Shown: positions 1 through 11,735, numbered from the stretch's first letter. The stretch: DNA of 64,000 nt from Halegenticoccus soli (GCF_002844195.1 NZ_PEND01000002.1:372001-436000), one strand, 5' to 3'. Numbers and translations are program-made. The notes: a model not told the origin generated them from the letters alone.

Positions 1-335
1 GTGGTGCCCGCAGCACCGAGGACTACGTCGAATTGGACCTGGACGACTTCGACACCGCCCGCGGCGAGGCGGGGATGACGGTCCACATCGCCGAAATCGG
101 CGGCCAGCAGGACGTGGTCGCGATCAAGGACGCGGTGTACGACGGCGACTTCGTCATCGCCGACATCACCCGCCTCCGGACGCGGGACCGCACGGTCGAG
201 CACATCATCGACGAACTCCGGCAGGTCGCCCGCGAAGTCGACGGGGACATCGTCCAGAAGGGCGACGACCAGCTCATCGTCGCGCCGACCGGCGTGACCA
301 TCGCCCGGCGGAAGCTCGGCGCTAAGACGCGATAA
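1..335 (+). CDS. sepF: SepF cell division protein (5' end outside the window)
   Basis: Reading frame open from base 3, so the true start lies upstream. The visible part is almost the whole conserved SepF domain: an acidic stretch, then the beta-rich core containing IAEIGGQQD, VYDGDFVIADI and a C-terminal VAPTGVTI strand. Archaeal SepF anchors FtsZ to the membrane at midcell through an N-terminal amphipathic helix, which would be in the missing part. It lies just upstream of uvrA on the same strand, an order I recall from other haloarchaea. The identification is strong; only the membrane-binding N-terminus is unseen. Confidence 0.9.
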   Translation, partial: GARSTEDYVELDLDDFDTARGEAGMTVHIAEIGGQQDVVAIKDAVYDGDFVIADITRLRTRDRTVEHIIDELRQVAREVDGDIVQKGDDQLIVAPTGVTIARRKLGAKTR

Positions 336-607
336 CGCGGACGTTCCGGATCGAACAGTCTCGTCCCGGGTCGGACGATCCCGTTCGGTTCCGTCGTCGA
401 TTCTGCCTCCGTTCTCCCGACTCCTCGCGTTCTCGGCCGGTTCGCTCCCGGCTCTCGGTGCCGTCGAAGCGCGGAGCGGGTGTGCTTCGGTCCATCACAA
501 TCAGGTTAAGTGCGTCCGCCCCCGAGGGTGGATCAGATGACGAGTCGCGAGCATCCGGTATCGCTGGCCGCACAGGCAGGGACGGGGACGCTTCCGATCG
601 GGTGTCC
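336..607 (+). other. sepF-uvrA spacer
   Basis: About 270 bases with no convincing gene. The frame of uvrA is open back to base 458, but the extra 50 residues are arginine- and serine-rich and not UvrA-like. A weak AT-rich patch near 498-508 could belong to a uvrA promoter. No clear terminator for sepF is seen. Confidence 0.4.
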
Positions 608-3556
<2,949 letters not shown>

Positions 3557-3895
3557 ACGCGGTCCGTCGTGATGACGGACGAAAGAAAGATAGAGATTCG
3601 CGCGACGAGACCGATCACCCGCGCCCGACGGGTCAGCCGTCAGACGCGGTATGGTCCGATGGAGTGGCGAACAGGCGGTGCCTGCCGAACTCGCGGGCGG
3701 CGCACCGCACTCCCGCCTCGACCGACCCGCGACGAAGCGTCACATTCGAGACGGGTTGGTCGCCTTCTGGTTGATAAACCTTCGCACCGCTTCACATCCA
3801 GCGCAGAAGCCGCTCGCGGGTCGATCAGTGCCGACAGGCGACTGCTTCGAGCGCCCGCCGTCTCGTTTTTGCCCGCCGCGCCCGAAGTGTGCGGT
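3557..3895. other. Intergenic region after uvrA
   Basis: About 340 bases without a supported gene. ORFs crossing it are arginine-rich shadows or upstream extensions of the next gene. A TATA-like element (ggttgataaacc, around 3769-3780) is too far from the next start codon to be a leaderless promoter for it, so the BNR gene may have a long 5' leader or another promoter. Confidence 0.35.
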
Positions 3896-4903
3896 ATGCC
3901 CACCGTTTACGCCGCGCTGGATGACGCCCTGCTCGTCGTCCGCGGCGACCCCGGCGACCGCACCGCCGACAGAACGCTCGACGATCACGACCTCGACTGC
4001 CTCGCCGTCGCGCCCGGCGCCGGCGAAAACGGCGACCGCGTGTTCTGCGGGACGTTCGACGCCGGCCTGTGGCGCAGCGAGGACGGAGCCGACTCGTGGG
4101 AGCGCGTCGGCGAGGGAACCGTCGGGAACAAGGTGATGTCCGTCGCGGTCAATCCCGACGATCCCGACGAGGTCTGGGCCGGGACGGAGCCGAGCGCCGT
4201 CTATCGCTCGACCGACGGCGGAGAGGCGTGGACCGTGCGGGAGGGACTCACCGACCTGCCCTCCGCGTCGTCGTGGTCGTTCCCGCCGCGCCCGTACACG
4301 CACCACGTCCGGTGGATCGAGGTGGATCCGGCGGATCCGGCGCACCTCTACGTCAGCATCGAGGCCGGCGCGCTCGTCCAGACGTTCGATCGCGGGGAGA
4401 CGTGGGAGGACCGCATGCCCGATTCTCGACGCGACAACCACAGCCTGACGACCCACCCCGAAGCGCCCGGTCTCGCGTGGGCCGCCGCGGGCGACGGCTA
4501 CGCCGAGACCGTCGACGGCGGCGCGACGTGGTCCCACCCGCAGGAGGGGCTCGACCACCGCTACTGCTGGAGCGTCGCGGTCGACGCCGAGGATTCGCGG
4601 ACGGTCCTCGTCTCCGCGGCCCGGGGGGCGCGCTCGGCGCACAACCCGGCGAGCGCCGAATCGTACGTCTACAGGAAGCGCGGGGACGAACCCTGGGAGC
4701 GCTGTGACGCCGACCTCCCGGCGGGAGAGGGGATGGTCAGGGCCGTCCTCGCCCGCGGCGACGACGGAGGCGAGTTCTACGCCGCGACGAACCGCGGGCT
4801 GTTCGAGACGGCGGACGCGGGCGAGACGTGGGAGGCGTTCGACGTCGAGTGGCCGGCGGCGTTCGAAGAGCAGACGCCGAGCGGACTGCGGGTGGTCTTC
4901 TGA
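3896..4903 (+). CDS. BNR/Asp-box repeat beta-propeller protein (sialidase-like fold)
   Basis: 335 residues with at least five Asp-box-like turns (S/T-x-D-x-G-x-x-W), for example SEDGADSW, STDGGEAW, FDRGETW, TVDGGATW and TADAGETW. These mark the blades of a sialidase-type beta-propeller, also seen in the photosystem assembly factor YCF48. No signal peptide or membrane segment is visible, so it is probably cytoplasmic. Sialidase catalysis is not supported: no arginine triad can be recognised. The ATG at 3896 gives MPTVYAALDD, where propeller-like sequence begins. Haloarchaea carry many such paralogues annotated only as WD40/YVTN/BNR-like; the function is unknown. Confidence 0.75.
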   Translation: MPTVYAALDDALLVVRGDPGDRTADRTLDDHDLDCLAVAPGAGENGDRVFCGTFDAGLWRSEDGADSWERVGEGTVGNKVMSVAVNPDDPDEVWAGTEPSAVYRSTDGGEAWTVREGLTDLPSASSWSFPPRPYTHHVRWIEVDPADPAHLYVSIEAGALVQTFDRGETWEDRMPDSRRDNHSLTTHPEAPGLAWAAAGDGYAETVDGGATWSHPQEGLDHRYCWSVAVDAEDSRTVLVSAARGARSAHNPASAESYVYRKRGDEPWERCDADLPAGEGMVRAVLARGDDGGEFYAATNRGLFETADAGETWEAFDVEWPAAFEEQTPSGLRVVF

Positions 4904-4984
4904 CCGGCCGGTTCGCACCCCGTCGCCCCGACTGACGCGCGACCGCGTCGCAGAGCGACGGTCGCGACGCGGCCCGACTGACAA

Positions 4985-4994
4985 GCTATTTACT
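4985..4994 (+). promoter_or_regulatory. TATA box for the flavoprotein gene at 5017
   Basis: The sequence gctatttact is centred about 27 bases before the ATG at 5017, the usual spacing of a haloarchaeal leaderless promoter. Transcription should begin at or within a few bases of the start codon. Confidence 0.6.
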
Positions 4995-5016
4995 CCGCCG
5001 GGAAGCAGAGGCGCGC

Positions 5017-6105
5017 ATGTACGACTTCGTCGTGGTCGGCGTCGGGCCCGCCGGCGCGCGCCTCTCGCGGCGCGCCGCCGAGGCCGGATACGACGTGCTC
5101 GCCCTGGAGAAGGGAGAGGTCGGCACGCCGCTCGCGTGCTCGGGCCACGTCAGCACGGACGTCTGGTCGTTCGTCCCCGACGGCGCGAAGGACCGCCTCC
5201 TCCAGAACCGCGTCTACGGGGCGAACTTCCGGGTCGGGGGCCCCGACAGCGACGCGCACCCATTCTACAAGAACGAGGAGGTGTCGAACGTCGTCGACCG
5301 GGTCGAACTCGACCGGACGCTCGCCGAGGCGGCCCGCGAGGCCGGCGCGGACGTGCGCGAGGGACACACCGTGACGGCGGTCGAGGAGCACGCCGACCGG
5401 GTGACCGTGACGGCGAGCGTCGGCGGCGAGCGCCGGACGTTCGAGGCGCGAATGGTCGCCGGGTGCGACGGTCCCGTCTCCCGGGTCCGCCGGGCGGTCG
5501 GCCTCCCCGAACCCGCCGAGAAACTCCACGGCGTCCTCGCGTTCGACGACGAACCGGACTTCGGCGACTACGTCGACGTGCACCTGACCGTCCCGCGCTT
5601 TTTCGCGTGGCGCATCCCGCGGGGGGACGCCGGCGTCGAGTACGGACTGGCCGCGCCGCCGGGGCGCGAGGTGAACGAGCTCTTCGACCGGCTCACGGCG
5701 GCGTACGGCGTCGAAACCGACCGCTTCTGCTCCGGGGCGATACCGATCGGACCCCCGGAGACCGTCACCACCCGCCGGGTCTTCCTCGCCGGCGACGCCG
5801 CGGCGCAGACCAAACCGTTCACCGGCGGGGGCATCCTCTACGGGATGACCGCGGCGGACCTCGCCGTCCGGGTGATCGATCCGGATCGCCCGCGGACGCT
5901 CGCCGAGTACGAGCGGGCCTGGCGGGACGCGCTCGCGAACGAGATCCGCCTCGGCCACCTCATTCGCCGGGCGTACTCGCTTCCGGCCCCCGTCCAGCGG
6001 GCCGGGCTGCGAGCGCTCTCCGGCGAGATCGGCGTCCACATGGACCGCCCCTCGTCGTTCTTCTCCCGCGAGCACCTCCGGGCCGCCCTCTCGTCGATCG
6101 CCTGA
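5017..6105 (+). CDS. Geranylgeranyl reductase family FAD-dependent oxidoreductase
   Basis: 362 residues. The N-terminus YDFVVVGVGPAGARLS is a Rossmann FAD-binding motif (GxGxxG), and LAGDAAAQTKPFTGGGILYGM near the middle-to-end is the second FAD contact typical of this family. Members reduce geranylgeranyl chains of archaeal lipids, menaquinone side chains or related isoprenoids. Haloarchaea have several paralogues, so the substrate cannot be named from sequence alone. It is transcribed alone from a leaderless promoter; the neighbouring genes are not lipid genes. Confidence 0.85.
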   Translation: MYDFVVVGVGPAGARLSRRAAEAGYDVLALEKGEVGTPLACSGHVSTDVWSFVPDGAKDRLLQNRVYGANFRVGGPDSDAHPFYKNEEVSNVVDRVELDRTLAEAAREAGADVREGHTVTAVEEHADRVTVTASVGGERRTFEARMVAGCDGPVSRVRRAVGLPEPAEKLHGVLAFDDEPDFGDYVDVHLTVPRFFAWRIPRGDAGVEYGLAAPPGREVNELFDRLTAAYGVETDRFCSGAIPIGPPETVTTRRVFLAGDAAAQTKPFTGGGILYGMTAADLAVRVIDPDRPRTLAEYERAWRDALANEIRLGHLIRRAYSLPAPVQRAGLRALSGEIGVHMDRPSSFFSREHLRAALSSIA

Positions 6106-6191
6106 GCGCGCCGCTCCGGTCGTGCAACCCCCCTGTTCATTCTCTTTCACGATAATGTTATGTAGCCGAAGAATCGATAGCGCTACGAGCG

Positions 6192-6854
6192 ATGGTGGCG
6201 AGCGAACAGGGGGACGGTTCTCTCACGTCGACGGCCAGATCCATGGCGGAAGCGCTCTGTGCGGGATTTCGGGCGCACGACGACGCTCGGTACTCGGACG
6301 CGGTGGAGGCGTTCTACGCGGTCGACCGCCGGCAGTTCCCGCGCCTGGAGGACGCCGACGTCCGCGACGGGGCGACGGCATACGCGGACGCGCTCTGGGC
6401 GAAAGACGCGGCGGAGTCCGAGTGTCGGAACGCCGACGGGACCCTCCGCGCCGTCGACCTGGCGGACGCGGACTGGGGGGCCGTGCATCGGTGTTTCCGC
6501 CGGCGCGCGGACGCGCTCGGGATCGATCCGGCGTACGCGAAAAAGAGCGCTCTCGCCTGGCGGCGCCACAAGACGGGCGGCGACTACTGGACGCCCATGC
6601 AGGAGGCGCAGCTGTACGAACTCCGCGCCGCCCTGGGGACCGACCGGTACCCGGACAAGCCGAGCGAGGGACAGTCCGGGTTCGGCCCGGAAGCGGCCCG
6701 GTACGCGCTCGGCGTCGAACTCCACGACATGCACACGTCGCACCACTGGGCGCAGGCGGTCGCGGTCATGACGCCGTACTACGAGCGGATCCTCCGCGAG
6801 CACCGCGACCGGGATCGGCGCGACGCCGCGCGGTCGTCACCACGAAGTATTTGA
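6192..6854 (+). CDS. Uncharacterised haloarchaeal protein
   Basis: 220 residues from ATG 6192; a later ATG at 6243 would remove 17 residues of weak character. I do not recognise the family. The sequence is soluble and mixed in charge. It is unusually rich in aromatic residues and histidines towards the C-terminus (VELHDMHTSHHW), which might bind a metal. No signal peptide, membrane segment or CxxC motif is seen. It ends inside the promoter of the next gene, 22 bases before that gene's start. Confidence 0.65.
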   Translation: MVASEQGDGSLTSTARSMAEALCAGFRAHDDARYSDAVEAFYAVDRRQFPRLEDADVRDGATAYADALWAKDAAESECRNADGTLRAVDLADADWGAVHRCFRRRADALGIDPAYAKKSALAWRRHKTGGDYWTPMQEAQLYELRAALGTDRYPDKPSEGQSGFGPEAARYALGVELHDMHTSHHWAQAVAVMTPYYERILREHRDRDRRDAARSSPRSI

Positions 6855-6855
6855 A
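6847..6855 (+). promoter_or_regulatory. TATA box for the gene at 6877
   Basis: The sequence gtatttgaa overlaps the stop codon of the upstream gene and is centred about 27 bases before ATG 6877. This predicts a separate leaderless transcript for the downstream gene rather than cotranscription only. Confidence 0.6.
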
Positions 6856-6876
6856 CCGACCCCTCGACTTTCGAAT

Positions 6877-7248
6877 ATGTCCACGGACTTCGCCCCGCTC
6901 GTCGACCGCGCCCGCGAGGTCGCCGGCGAGGCGCTGTTAGGCGTCGGGCGATACGACGGCGACTCCTACGAGGTGCTGTACATCAGCGCCGAGTTCGCGG
7001 CCCGCTACCCCGCGGAGCGGCTCGAAAAGATCGCCCACGACATGTACCTCGAACACCTCTCGAACGAGTACCAGAAGACCCTCCTCTACGACTTCGGCGA
7101 GCTGCACGCCACGGTCAGGCTGTTCGACGGCGGGATCGCGATACACGTCCCGATGTCCGAATCGACCGGCGTCGCTTTCGGCGTGGAGGCGACGACCCTC
7201 TCCGTCGCCGAGGACCTGGTTCGAGCCTGCCGCGAGTACGCCGATTGA
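6877..7248 (+). CDS. Small haloarchaeal protein, DUF7522-like
   Basis: 123 residues, acidic, soluble, with no export signal. The pattern LVDRAREVAGEAL, then YEVLYIS and an alternating strand region (ATVRLFDGGIAIHV) resembles the haloarchaeal DUF7522 proteins. That match is from memory and uncertain. The function is unknown. It has its own leaderless promoter and is convergent with the folate-binding protein gene, with stop codons 11 bases apart. Confidence 0.7.
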   Translation: MSTDFAPLVDRAREVAGEALLGVGRYDGDSYEVLYISAEFAARYPAERLEKIAHDMYLEHLSNEYQKTLLYDFGELHATVRLFDGGIAIHVPMSESTGVAFGVEATTLSVAEDLVRACREYAD

Positions 7249-7259
7249 AGCCGACGGAG

Positions 7260-8348
7260 CTACTCGTATCGGGGGAGCCGCGCCGACCGGACGCTCCCTT
7301 CGACGAACGGCAGGGAGCCGCGCTCGGCGGGCACGTCCCGGCCGTCGACGCGGACCGAGAGGGCTGCGTCGGCCTCCAGGCCGAACTCGACGAGGGCGAG
7401 CGCGATCGGTTCGTCCCTGCTGGGGCTGTGGACCGCCCGCGTGACCTCGCCGACTGAGGAATCCCCGCGAAACACCGCGGCCCCCGTTTCGGGAAGCGCC
7501 TCGGGGAGCAGCCCGACGAGCCGGGTGCTCGGGCGACCGCGGTTCTCCACCTTCGAGACGACCTCCTGTCCGACGTAACACCCCTTCTCGAAGTCCAGCG
7601 CCGTCCGGAGCCCGAGCGCGTTCGGAACCCGCCCCTCGAGCTCCGTCTCGAACAGCGGGGTGCCCGCTTCGGTGGTGAGCGTTTCCCAGGTCCGGTAGCC
7701 GAACGGCGCCGCGTTCAGGCCGTAGTTGAGCAGCGCGTCGAAGACGTCCGCCGCGTCGGCGGCGGCGCAGACGACCTCGTACCCCTCCTCGCCGGTCGGC
7801 GCGTCGGTCGCGACGACGGTCACGCCGGCGTCGCCGATCGACCCGCGGACGAACGTCAGCGCCGGCTCGGGCGCGCCGGGGCCGGTGAGGACGCTCGCTA
7901 TCTTCTCCGTCGATTTCGGCCCGTGGACGCCGAAGACGCCGAAGTCCGCCGAGGCGTCGCGTATCTCGACGTCCTGGATGAACACCTTGCCGGACCAGTC
8001 GTCGACCAGCGGTCCGGCGACGTCCGGAGGGGTGAAAAGCAGGAGTCGCTCGCCGGCGTTGTAGACGTACATGTCCGTCTCGATTTGACCCTGCGGGTCG
8101 AGAACGAGCGCGTAGCACCCCTCCCCGTCGGCGGTCGGGACGCGGTTGGTGACGACGTTGTCGACGTACTCGACGCGGTCGTCGCCCTCGACGACGACGA
8201 CGCCGTAGCCCATCTCGACGACGCCCGCGGCGTTTCGGACCGCCTTGTGGGTTCGTTCGGGACGCCCGTAGTCGCGGACGACTCGCCGCCCGCCGCGCTC
8301 TTCGAACGTCGCCCCGTGGTCGGCATGGAGGTCGCCGATGACTGTCAT
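7260..8348 (-). CDS. GcvT/YgfZ-family folate-binding protein
   Basis: 362 residues. Near residues 252-259 it carries KGCYVGQE, the signature of the YgfZ/IBA57 branch of aminomethyltransferase-like proteins. That branch uses tetrahydrofolate in maintenance of Fe-S enzymes rather than in glycine cleavage. The N-terminal part looks like a normal GcvT domain. No gcvH or gcvP is adjacent, which fits a YgfZ-like role, but a true aminomethyltransferase activity cannot be excluded. A NifU-domain protein involved in Fe-S assembly is also in this window (15235). Confidence 0.8.
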   Translation of the reverse strand: MTVIGDLHADHGATFEERGGRRVVRDYGRPERTHKAVRNAAGVVEMGYGVVVVEGDDRVEYVDNVVTNRVPTADGEGCYALVLDPQGQIETDMYVYNAGERLLLFTPPDVAGPLVDDWSGKVFIQDVEIRDASADFGVFGVHGPKSTEKIASVLTGPGAPEPALTFVRGSIGDAGVTVVATDAPTGEEGYEVVCAAADAADVFDALLNYGLNAAPFGYRTWETLTTEAGTPLFETELEGRVPNALGLRTALDFEKGCYVGQEVVSKVENRGRPSTRLVGLLPEALPETGAAVFRGDSSVGEVTRAVHSPSRDEPIALALVEFGLEADAALSVRVDGRDVPAERGSLPFVEGSVRSARLPRYE

Positions 8349-8393
8349 CGCTCGTGTCGTGGGCGGCGAGCGATAAAACGTGGTGGTATCCTG

Positions 8394-8693
8394 TCAGAGT
8401 CCGAACCGCTCGCGCACGGCGTCGAAGATGCTCTGATCCGACGGGGGGTCCTCGTCGGGGTCCGGCACGACCCGCTCGTCCGGCATGATGACGACCCGCT
8501 CGCCGCTCTCCTCGACGGAGATCAGGTCGTCCGCTTTGAGTTCCGCGAGCGCCGATTCGAGCGAGTCGATGTCGGCGTCGACCGCTGCACGGAGTTCGAA
8601 GACGGTCATCCCCTCCTCGGCGCGGTCGACGAGCGCGTCGAGCACCGCGACCTCCGTCTCCCCCCGGTTCCGATACTGCCGCTTCGCTCTCAT
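8394..8693 (-). CDS. Small winged-helix-like haloarchaeal protein (DUF6432-like)
   Basis: 99 residues. The N-terminal 65 residues read as a compact helical DNA-binding-like domain (VAVLDALVDRAEEGMTVFEL, then a second helix and a basic turn), followed by an acidic proline-rich tail. This resembles the haloarchaeal DUF6432 family, which is a recollection and not a search result. It is divergent from the zinc-ribbon gene at 8829 with 135 bases between the starts, so the two may share a control region. The function is unknown. Confidence 0.7.
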   Translation of the reverse strand: MRAKRQYRNRGETEVAVLDALVDRAEEGMTVFELRAAVDADIDSLESALAELKADDLISVEESGERVVIMPDERVVPDPDEDPPSDQSIFDAVRERFGL

Positions 8694-8828
8694 ACCCTAT
8701 GCATTGGCGGCCGCCGATTTACGTTTAACTCAGGCGCAGTGCCCGAACGCGGCCCGGTCGGCCGCCGTCTGCCGGGCGTCAGACGCCGAGGGGGTAACTT
8801 TTAGTCCGCCAACTCGGAACGTCCCTCA

Positions 8829-9854
8829 ATGGGACTCAGGTGTCTGTTCGGCCACGATTTCGGCGACCCCGAGATCGAGCGCGAACGAGAGGAACAGGGA
8901 AAGGAGATGGTCGTCACCGTCCGGGAGGTCGAAACGTGCCGCCGCTGCGGCGAGCGGCGGATCGTGAGCGAGAACAAAGAAGTGACCGCGGTCGCGTCCC
9001 GGGACGCCGGATCCGCCGAGGGCGCGACCGCCGAAGGGCAGATCGGAGACGCCGCCGAAGGTCCGATCGGGGAGTCTCCCGAGCGACCGGCCGGAGGAGC
9101 TCCCGAGAGTTCGGTCGAAGGCCCTCCTGAGAGTTCTGCTGAGGACGCCCCTGAGAGTTCGGCCGAAGAACCGCCCGGGAGGGCGGACGATCCCGTCGAC
9201 GGCATGCCGACGCACCCCGCGATGAAGGCGTCGACCGACGACGGCGGCGACGCCGAGGACTTCGCCGCGATGACCGCCGAGGAGGACGACGGCGTCATCC
9301 TCGACGAGACGGACGAGTCGACCCGGCGTCCGGGCGAGTGGCCCGACGCCGGCGACGTCGGCCGGCGAGACGATCGGGCGCCCACGCTCGAAGAGGTCGA
9401 AGCCTCGATGGGCGACGCCCGCGGCGATTCCGGTCGCGCCGGGGCCGCCCCCGAGTCGGGGACCGACGACGCCCCCGCCCCCTGGCCGGAGCCGACCGGC
9501 GAGGACGAGGGATTCGCCGCGGAGGTCTCCGACGGAAGCGTGACCGACGTGTCGTTCGGCGGCCTCGCGCCCGAAATCGCCCGCGACGAGGGCGGGGACG
9601 AAGCGGTCGAGGAGGGAGACGACGCCGAGTTCGTCGGACACGCGGCGGACCGGGGCGACCGCGCCGAGGGCGTCGACGAGGGGTTCGCCCGCGTCGACGA
9701 CCCTTCGGTCGACTCGCAGACCCCGCCGGAGGTGTCGACCGAGTACTACTGTCCCGCCTGCGAGATGACCCGCGACGCCGCCAGCAGTTCGATGCGCGCC
9801 GGCGACATCTGCCCCGAGTGCCGGAAGGGGTACGTCACCGAGCGCGAACGCTGA
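8829..9854 (+). CDS. Zinc-ribbon protein with long acidic linker (DUF7093-like)
   Basis: 341 residues. The N-terminus MGLRCLFGHDFG plus CRRCGERR (CxxC) forms one metal site. The C-terminus carries CPACEMT and CPECRKGY, a second zinc ribbon. The roughly 240 residues between them are disordered-looking and rich in Asp, Glu, Pro and Ser. Near 75-115 there is an internal repeat of a PESS(V/A)E-type unit. The N-terminal domain resembles haloarchaeal DUF7093. It probably tethers two zinc ribbons by a flexible linker; partner and role are unknown. Confidence 0.8.
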   Translation: MGLRCLFGHDFGDPEIEREREEQGKEMVVTVREVETCRRCGERRIVSENKEVTAVASRDAGSAEGATAEGQIGDAAEGPIGESPERPAGGAPESSVEGPPESSAEDAPESSAEEPPGRADDPVDGMPTHPAMKASTDDGGDAEDFAAMTAEEDDGVILDETDESTRRPGEWPDAGDVGRRDDRAPTLEEVEASMGDARGDSGRAGAAPESGTDDAPAPWPEPTGEDEGFAAEVSDGSVTDVSFGGLAPEIARDEGGDEAVEEGDDAEFVGHAADRGDRAEGVDEGFARVDDPSVDSQTPPEVSTEYYCPACEMTRDAASSSMRAGDICPECRKGYVTERER

Positions 9855-10083
9855 TCCCGCCCTCTCGGACGCGCCGTTCCCGGAGCTAACGTCCCGTTAC
9901 TCCGAACGCGATTCGGAAACCGATTCTTGTCGGCCGAACCGTCCGGCGACCAGCCGCGACGGCGGTTTCCGCGTCGGAACTCGATCGTCGCCCAGCGGAT
10001 CGTTACCCGGCGCGGGGTGCCACTACGACCCACTCTCGACCGGTGACGAAACAGGTAAACCATACCCTGCCGAACGGCCCCCC

Positions 10084-10467
10084 ATGAAGGAGTACAAAAT
10101 GCGGCGCGGAGAGACGCTGGAGGAGCGTGCGCCGGATCTGAAGGCGGTAATCGAACGATACTTCGGTCCGGTTACCGGGACCGAGGACGTCGAGGGTCAC
10201 GAGCTCTACGTCGTCGACGAGCCCGACAACCCGGTCTTCGAGCGCATCGTCGCCGGGGCCGCGAAGTACAGCGGCAAGAAGGACAAGCTCGCCGTCCACT
10301 TCGAGGAGCGCCCGGCGGCGGAGGTCATCGCGGAGGGGCACGCCGACGCCGCCCAGGACGCCGTGGCGGCCAAGAACGACTTCCTCCTCGAAGTCACCGG
10401 CCGCGACGCGAAGTCGCGCCGCGAGTCGATGAAGCGGCAGGTCGAAGACGACGCGCCGGACTACTAG
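10084..10467 (+). CDS. DUF5611 family protein
   Basis: 127 residues, MKEYKMRRGETLEERAPDL at the start, a conserved haloarchaeal sequence I recognise as DUF5611. It is small, soluble and mixed in charge, with a Lys/Arg-rich C-terminal helix. The function is unknown. Its stop codon lies inside the left arm of a 26-bp perfect hairpin, so the mRNA ends in, or runs through, that structure. It is convergent with the SDR gene at 10821. Confidence 0.85.
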   Translation: MKEYKMRRGETLEERAPDLKAVIERYFGPVTGTEDVEGHELYVVDEPDNPVFERIVAGAAKYSGKKDKLAVHFEERPAAEVIAEGHADAAQDAVAAKNDFLLEVTGRDAKSRRESMKRQVEDDAPDY

Positions 10468-10820
10468 CGACCGTTTGCGCTGCGGGATGGCTTCGCCATC
10501 CCGCAGCGCAAACGGTCGCTCAAAAGCTCTCCTCCCTCACTTCGGCACGCGGAGCGTGCCTCCGTTCGGTCGTCGGCCCGCGAGCGCCAACGGCGCTCGC
10601 GGTACAATCGATCGCACCCCGTCCGCACGTGCTTCCCTCGGTGCGTGGTTTACCCGCGCGGAATCACATCATCGGCGTCCGCTCGTGTCGCGCGGGCTGC
10701 ACCGCGAGTGAACGACCGGAGGGAGTGAGCGAGCGGACCGAGGAGCGACCGGAGGGAGCGACGAGGATTTTGGTCGAGCTTTTGCCGAGCGAGCGTAGCG
10801 AGCGCAGCGCAAACGGTCGC
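10466..10820. repeat. Structured convergent spacer with stacked hairpins and repeats
   Basis: A 355-base gene-free spacer between two convergent genes. It begins with a perfect 26-bp inverted repeat (10466-10491 with 10495-10520, 3-base loop). A 7-bp hairpin (10544-10550 with 10554-10560) and an 11-bp hairpin (10578-10588 with 10592-10602) follow, also with 3-base loops. The 18-base sequence at 10502-10519 recurs in direct orientation at 10803-10820, touching the stop of the SDR gene. A 13-base repeat (cgaccggagggag) occurs at 10713 and 10746. Bidirectional termination or mRNA 3'-end protection is plausible. Confidence 0.85.
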
Positions 10821-11561
10821 CTACAGGCGCTCGGGGATCCACCCGCCGTCGATCTCGACGTTCTCACCGCTCACATACCCGCTGTCCTCGTCGAGGAAGA
10901 ACAGCACCGCCTGCCGGACGTCGTCGAAGGAGGCCGGGCGACCGCGGGGGAGTTCGTCGGGGAACTCCTCGGAGTTCTCGACGACGTACGGCGACACCGC
11001 GTTGACCGTGATGCCGTCGCCCTGCGTGTCGTTCGCGAGCATCCGCGTGAACATGATGACGCCCGTCTTCGCGACGAAGTACGGGAAGTTCTTCGGGTAG
11101 ACCAGGGCCTTCTCGCTGCCGGCGTAGCCGACGTTGACGATCCGGCCGTAGCCGGCCTCGCGCATCGCCGGCAGCGCGCGCTTCGAACAGAGGTACGTGC
11201 CGTTGAGGTTCGTCTCCAGCACCCGGTTCCACGTCTCGAAGGAGATCTCCTCCCAGTGCTGCGGCGCGAAGTCCCCGACGTTGTTGATCAGCACGTCGAC
11301 GGGACCGATGTCCTTCTCGACCGCGTCGAACATGTGATCGACCGCGTCCGGTTCCCTGACGTTCCCCCGAACCGTCGTCGTCTCCGGCGCGCCCCGGGCG
11401 CGCGCCTCCTCGACCGCCCTCTCGGCCGCGTCGCCGCTCGTGTGGTAGTGGACCGCGACGGACGCGCCGGCCTCGGCGAGGGCGAGGAGGAGCGCGCGCC
11501 CGATCCCTTTCGAACTTCCGGTGACCAGCGCGGTTCGCCCCGACAGGTCCGGACGTATCAT
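10821..11561 (-). CDS. SDR-family NAD(P)-dependent oxidoreductase (FabG-like)
   Basis: 246 residues, the normal length for a classical short-chain dehydrogenase. The dinucleotide motif GSSKGIG is near residue 16. NNVGD marks the structural Asn, and the active-site Tyr-x-x-x-Lys appears as YFVAK. It ends with the usual IDGGWIPERL. An Arg is absent after the glycine motif and the start is LSGRTALVTG, so NADP preference cannot be judged. The substrate is unknown; neighbours give no pathway clue. It is convergent with the DUF5611 gene and divergent from uspA. Confidence 0.88.
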   Translation of the reverse strand: MIRPDLSGRTALVTGSSKGIGRALLLALAEAGASVAVHYHTSGDAAERAVEEARARGAPETTTVRGNVREPDAVDHMFDAVEKDIGPVDVLINNVGDFAPQHWEEISFETWNRVLETNLNGTYLCSKRALPAMREAGYGRIVNVGYAGSEKALVYPKNFPYFVAKTGVIMFTRMLANDTQGDGITVNAVSPYVVENSEEFPDELPRGRPASFDDVRQAVLFFLDEDSGYVSGENVEIDGGWIPERL

Positions 11562-11701
11562 ACCCGTTCACTGGGCCGCCGGTGCCAAAGGCGTCCCGGT
11601 CGGGAGAAAATTTCAAGTATCGTGCTACCGATGCTCACCCTACCGGAAGCGACCGCGAAACTCCTCGGCAAACATTTATTCTCTTTCGAGTAAACCACCG
11701 C

Positions 11702-11714
11702 TATATTTAAATAT
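11702..11714 (+). promoter_or_regulatory. Strong TATA box for uspA-like gene
   Basis: tatatttaaatat, an almost pure A+T stretch in very GC-rich DNA, lies 22-34 bases before ATG 11736. This is a textbook archaeal promoter and predicts strong, nearly leaderless expression. Confidence 0.75.
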
Positions 11715-11735
11715 CGCCCGGGAGAACCGGCGAGT

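Noticed and set aside
458-607. Upstream extension of uvrA by 50 residues
   Set aside because: No UvrA family member begins this way, and the usual MSKEYIEV-like start is at 608.
10466-10820. CRISPR array
   Set aside because: The repeats are few, unevenly spaced and mostly palindromic pairs, not regular repeat-spacer units, and no cas gene is present.
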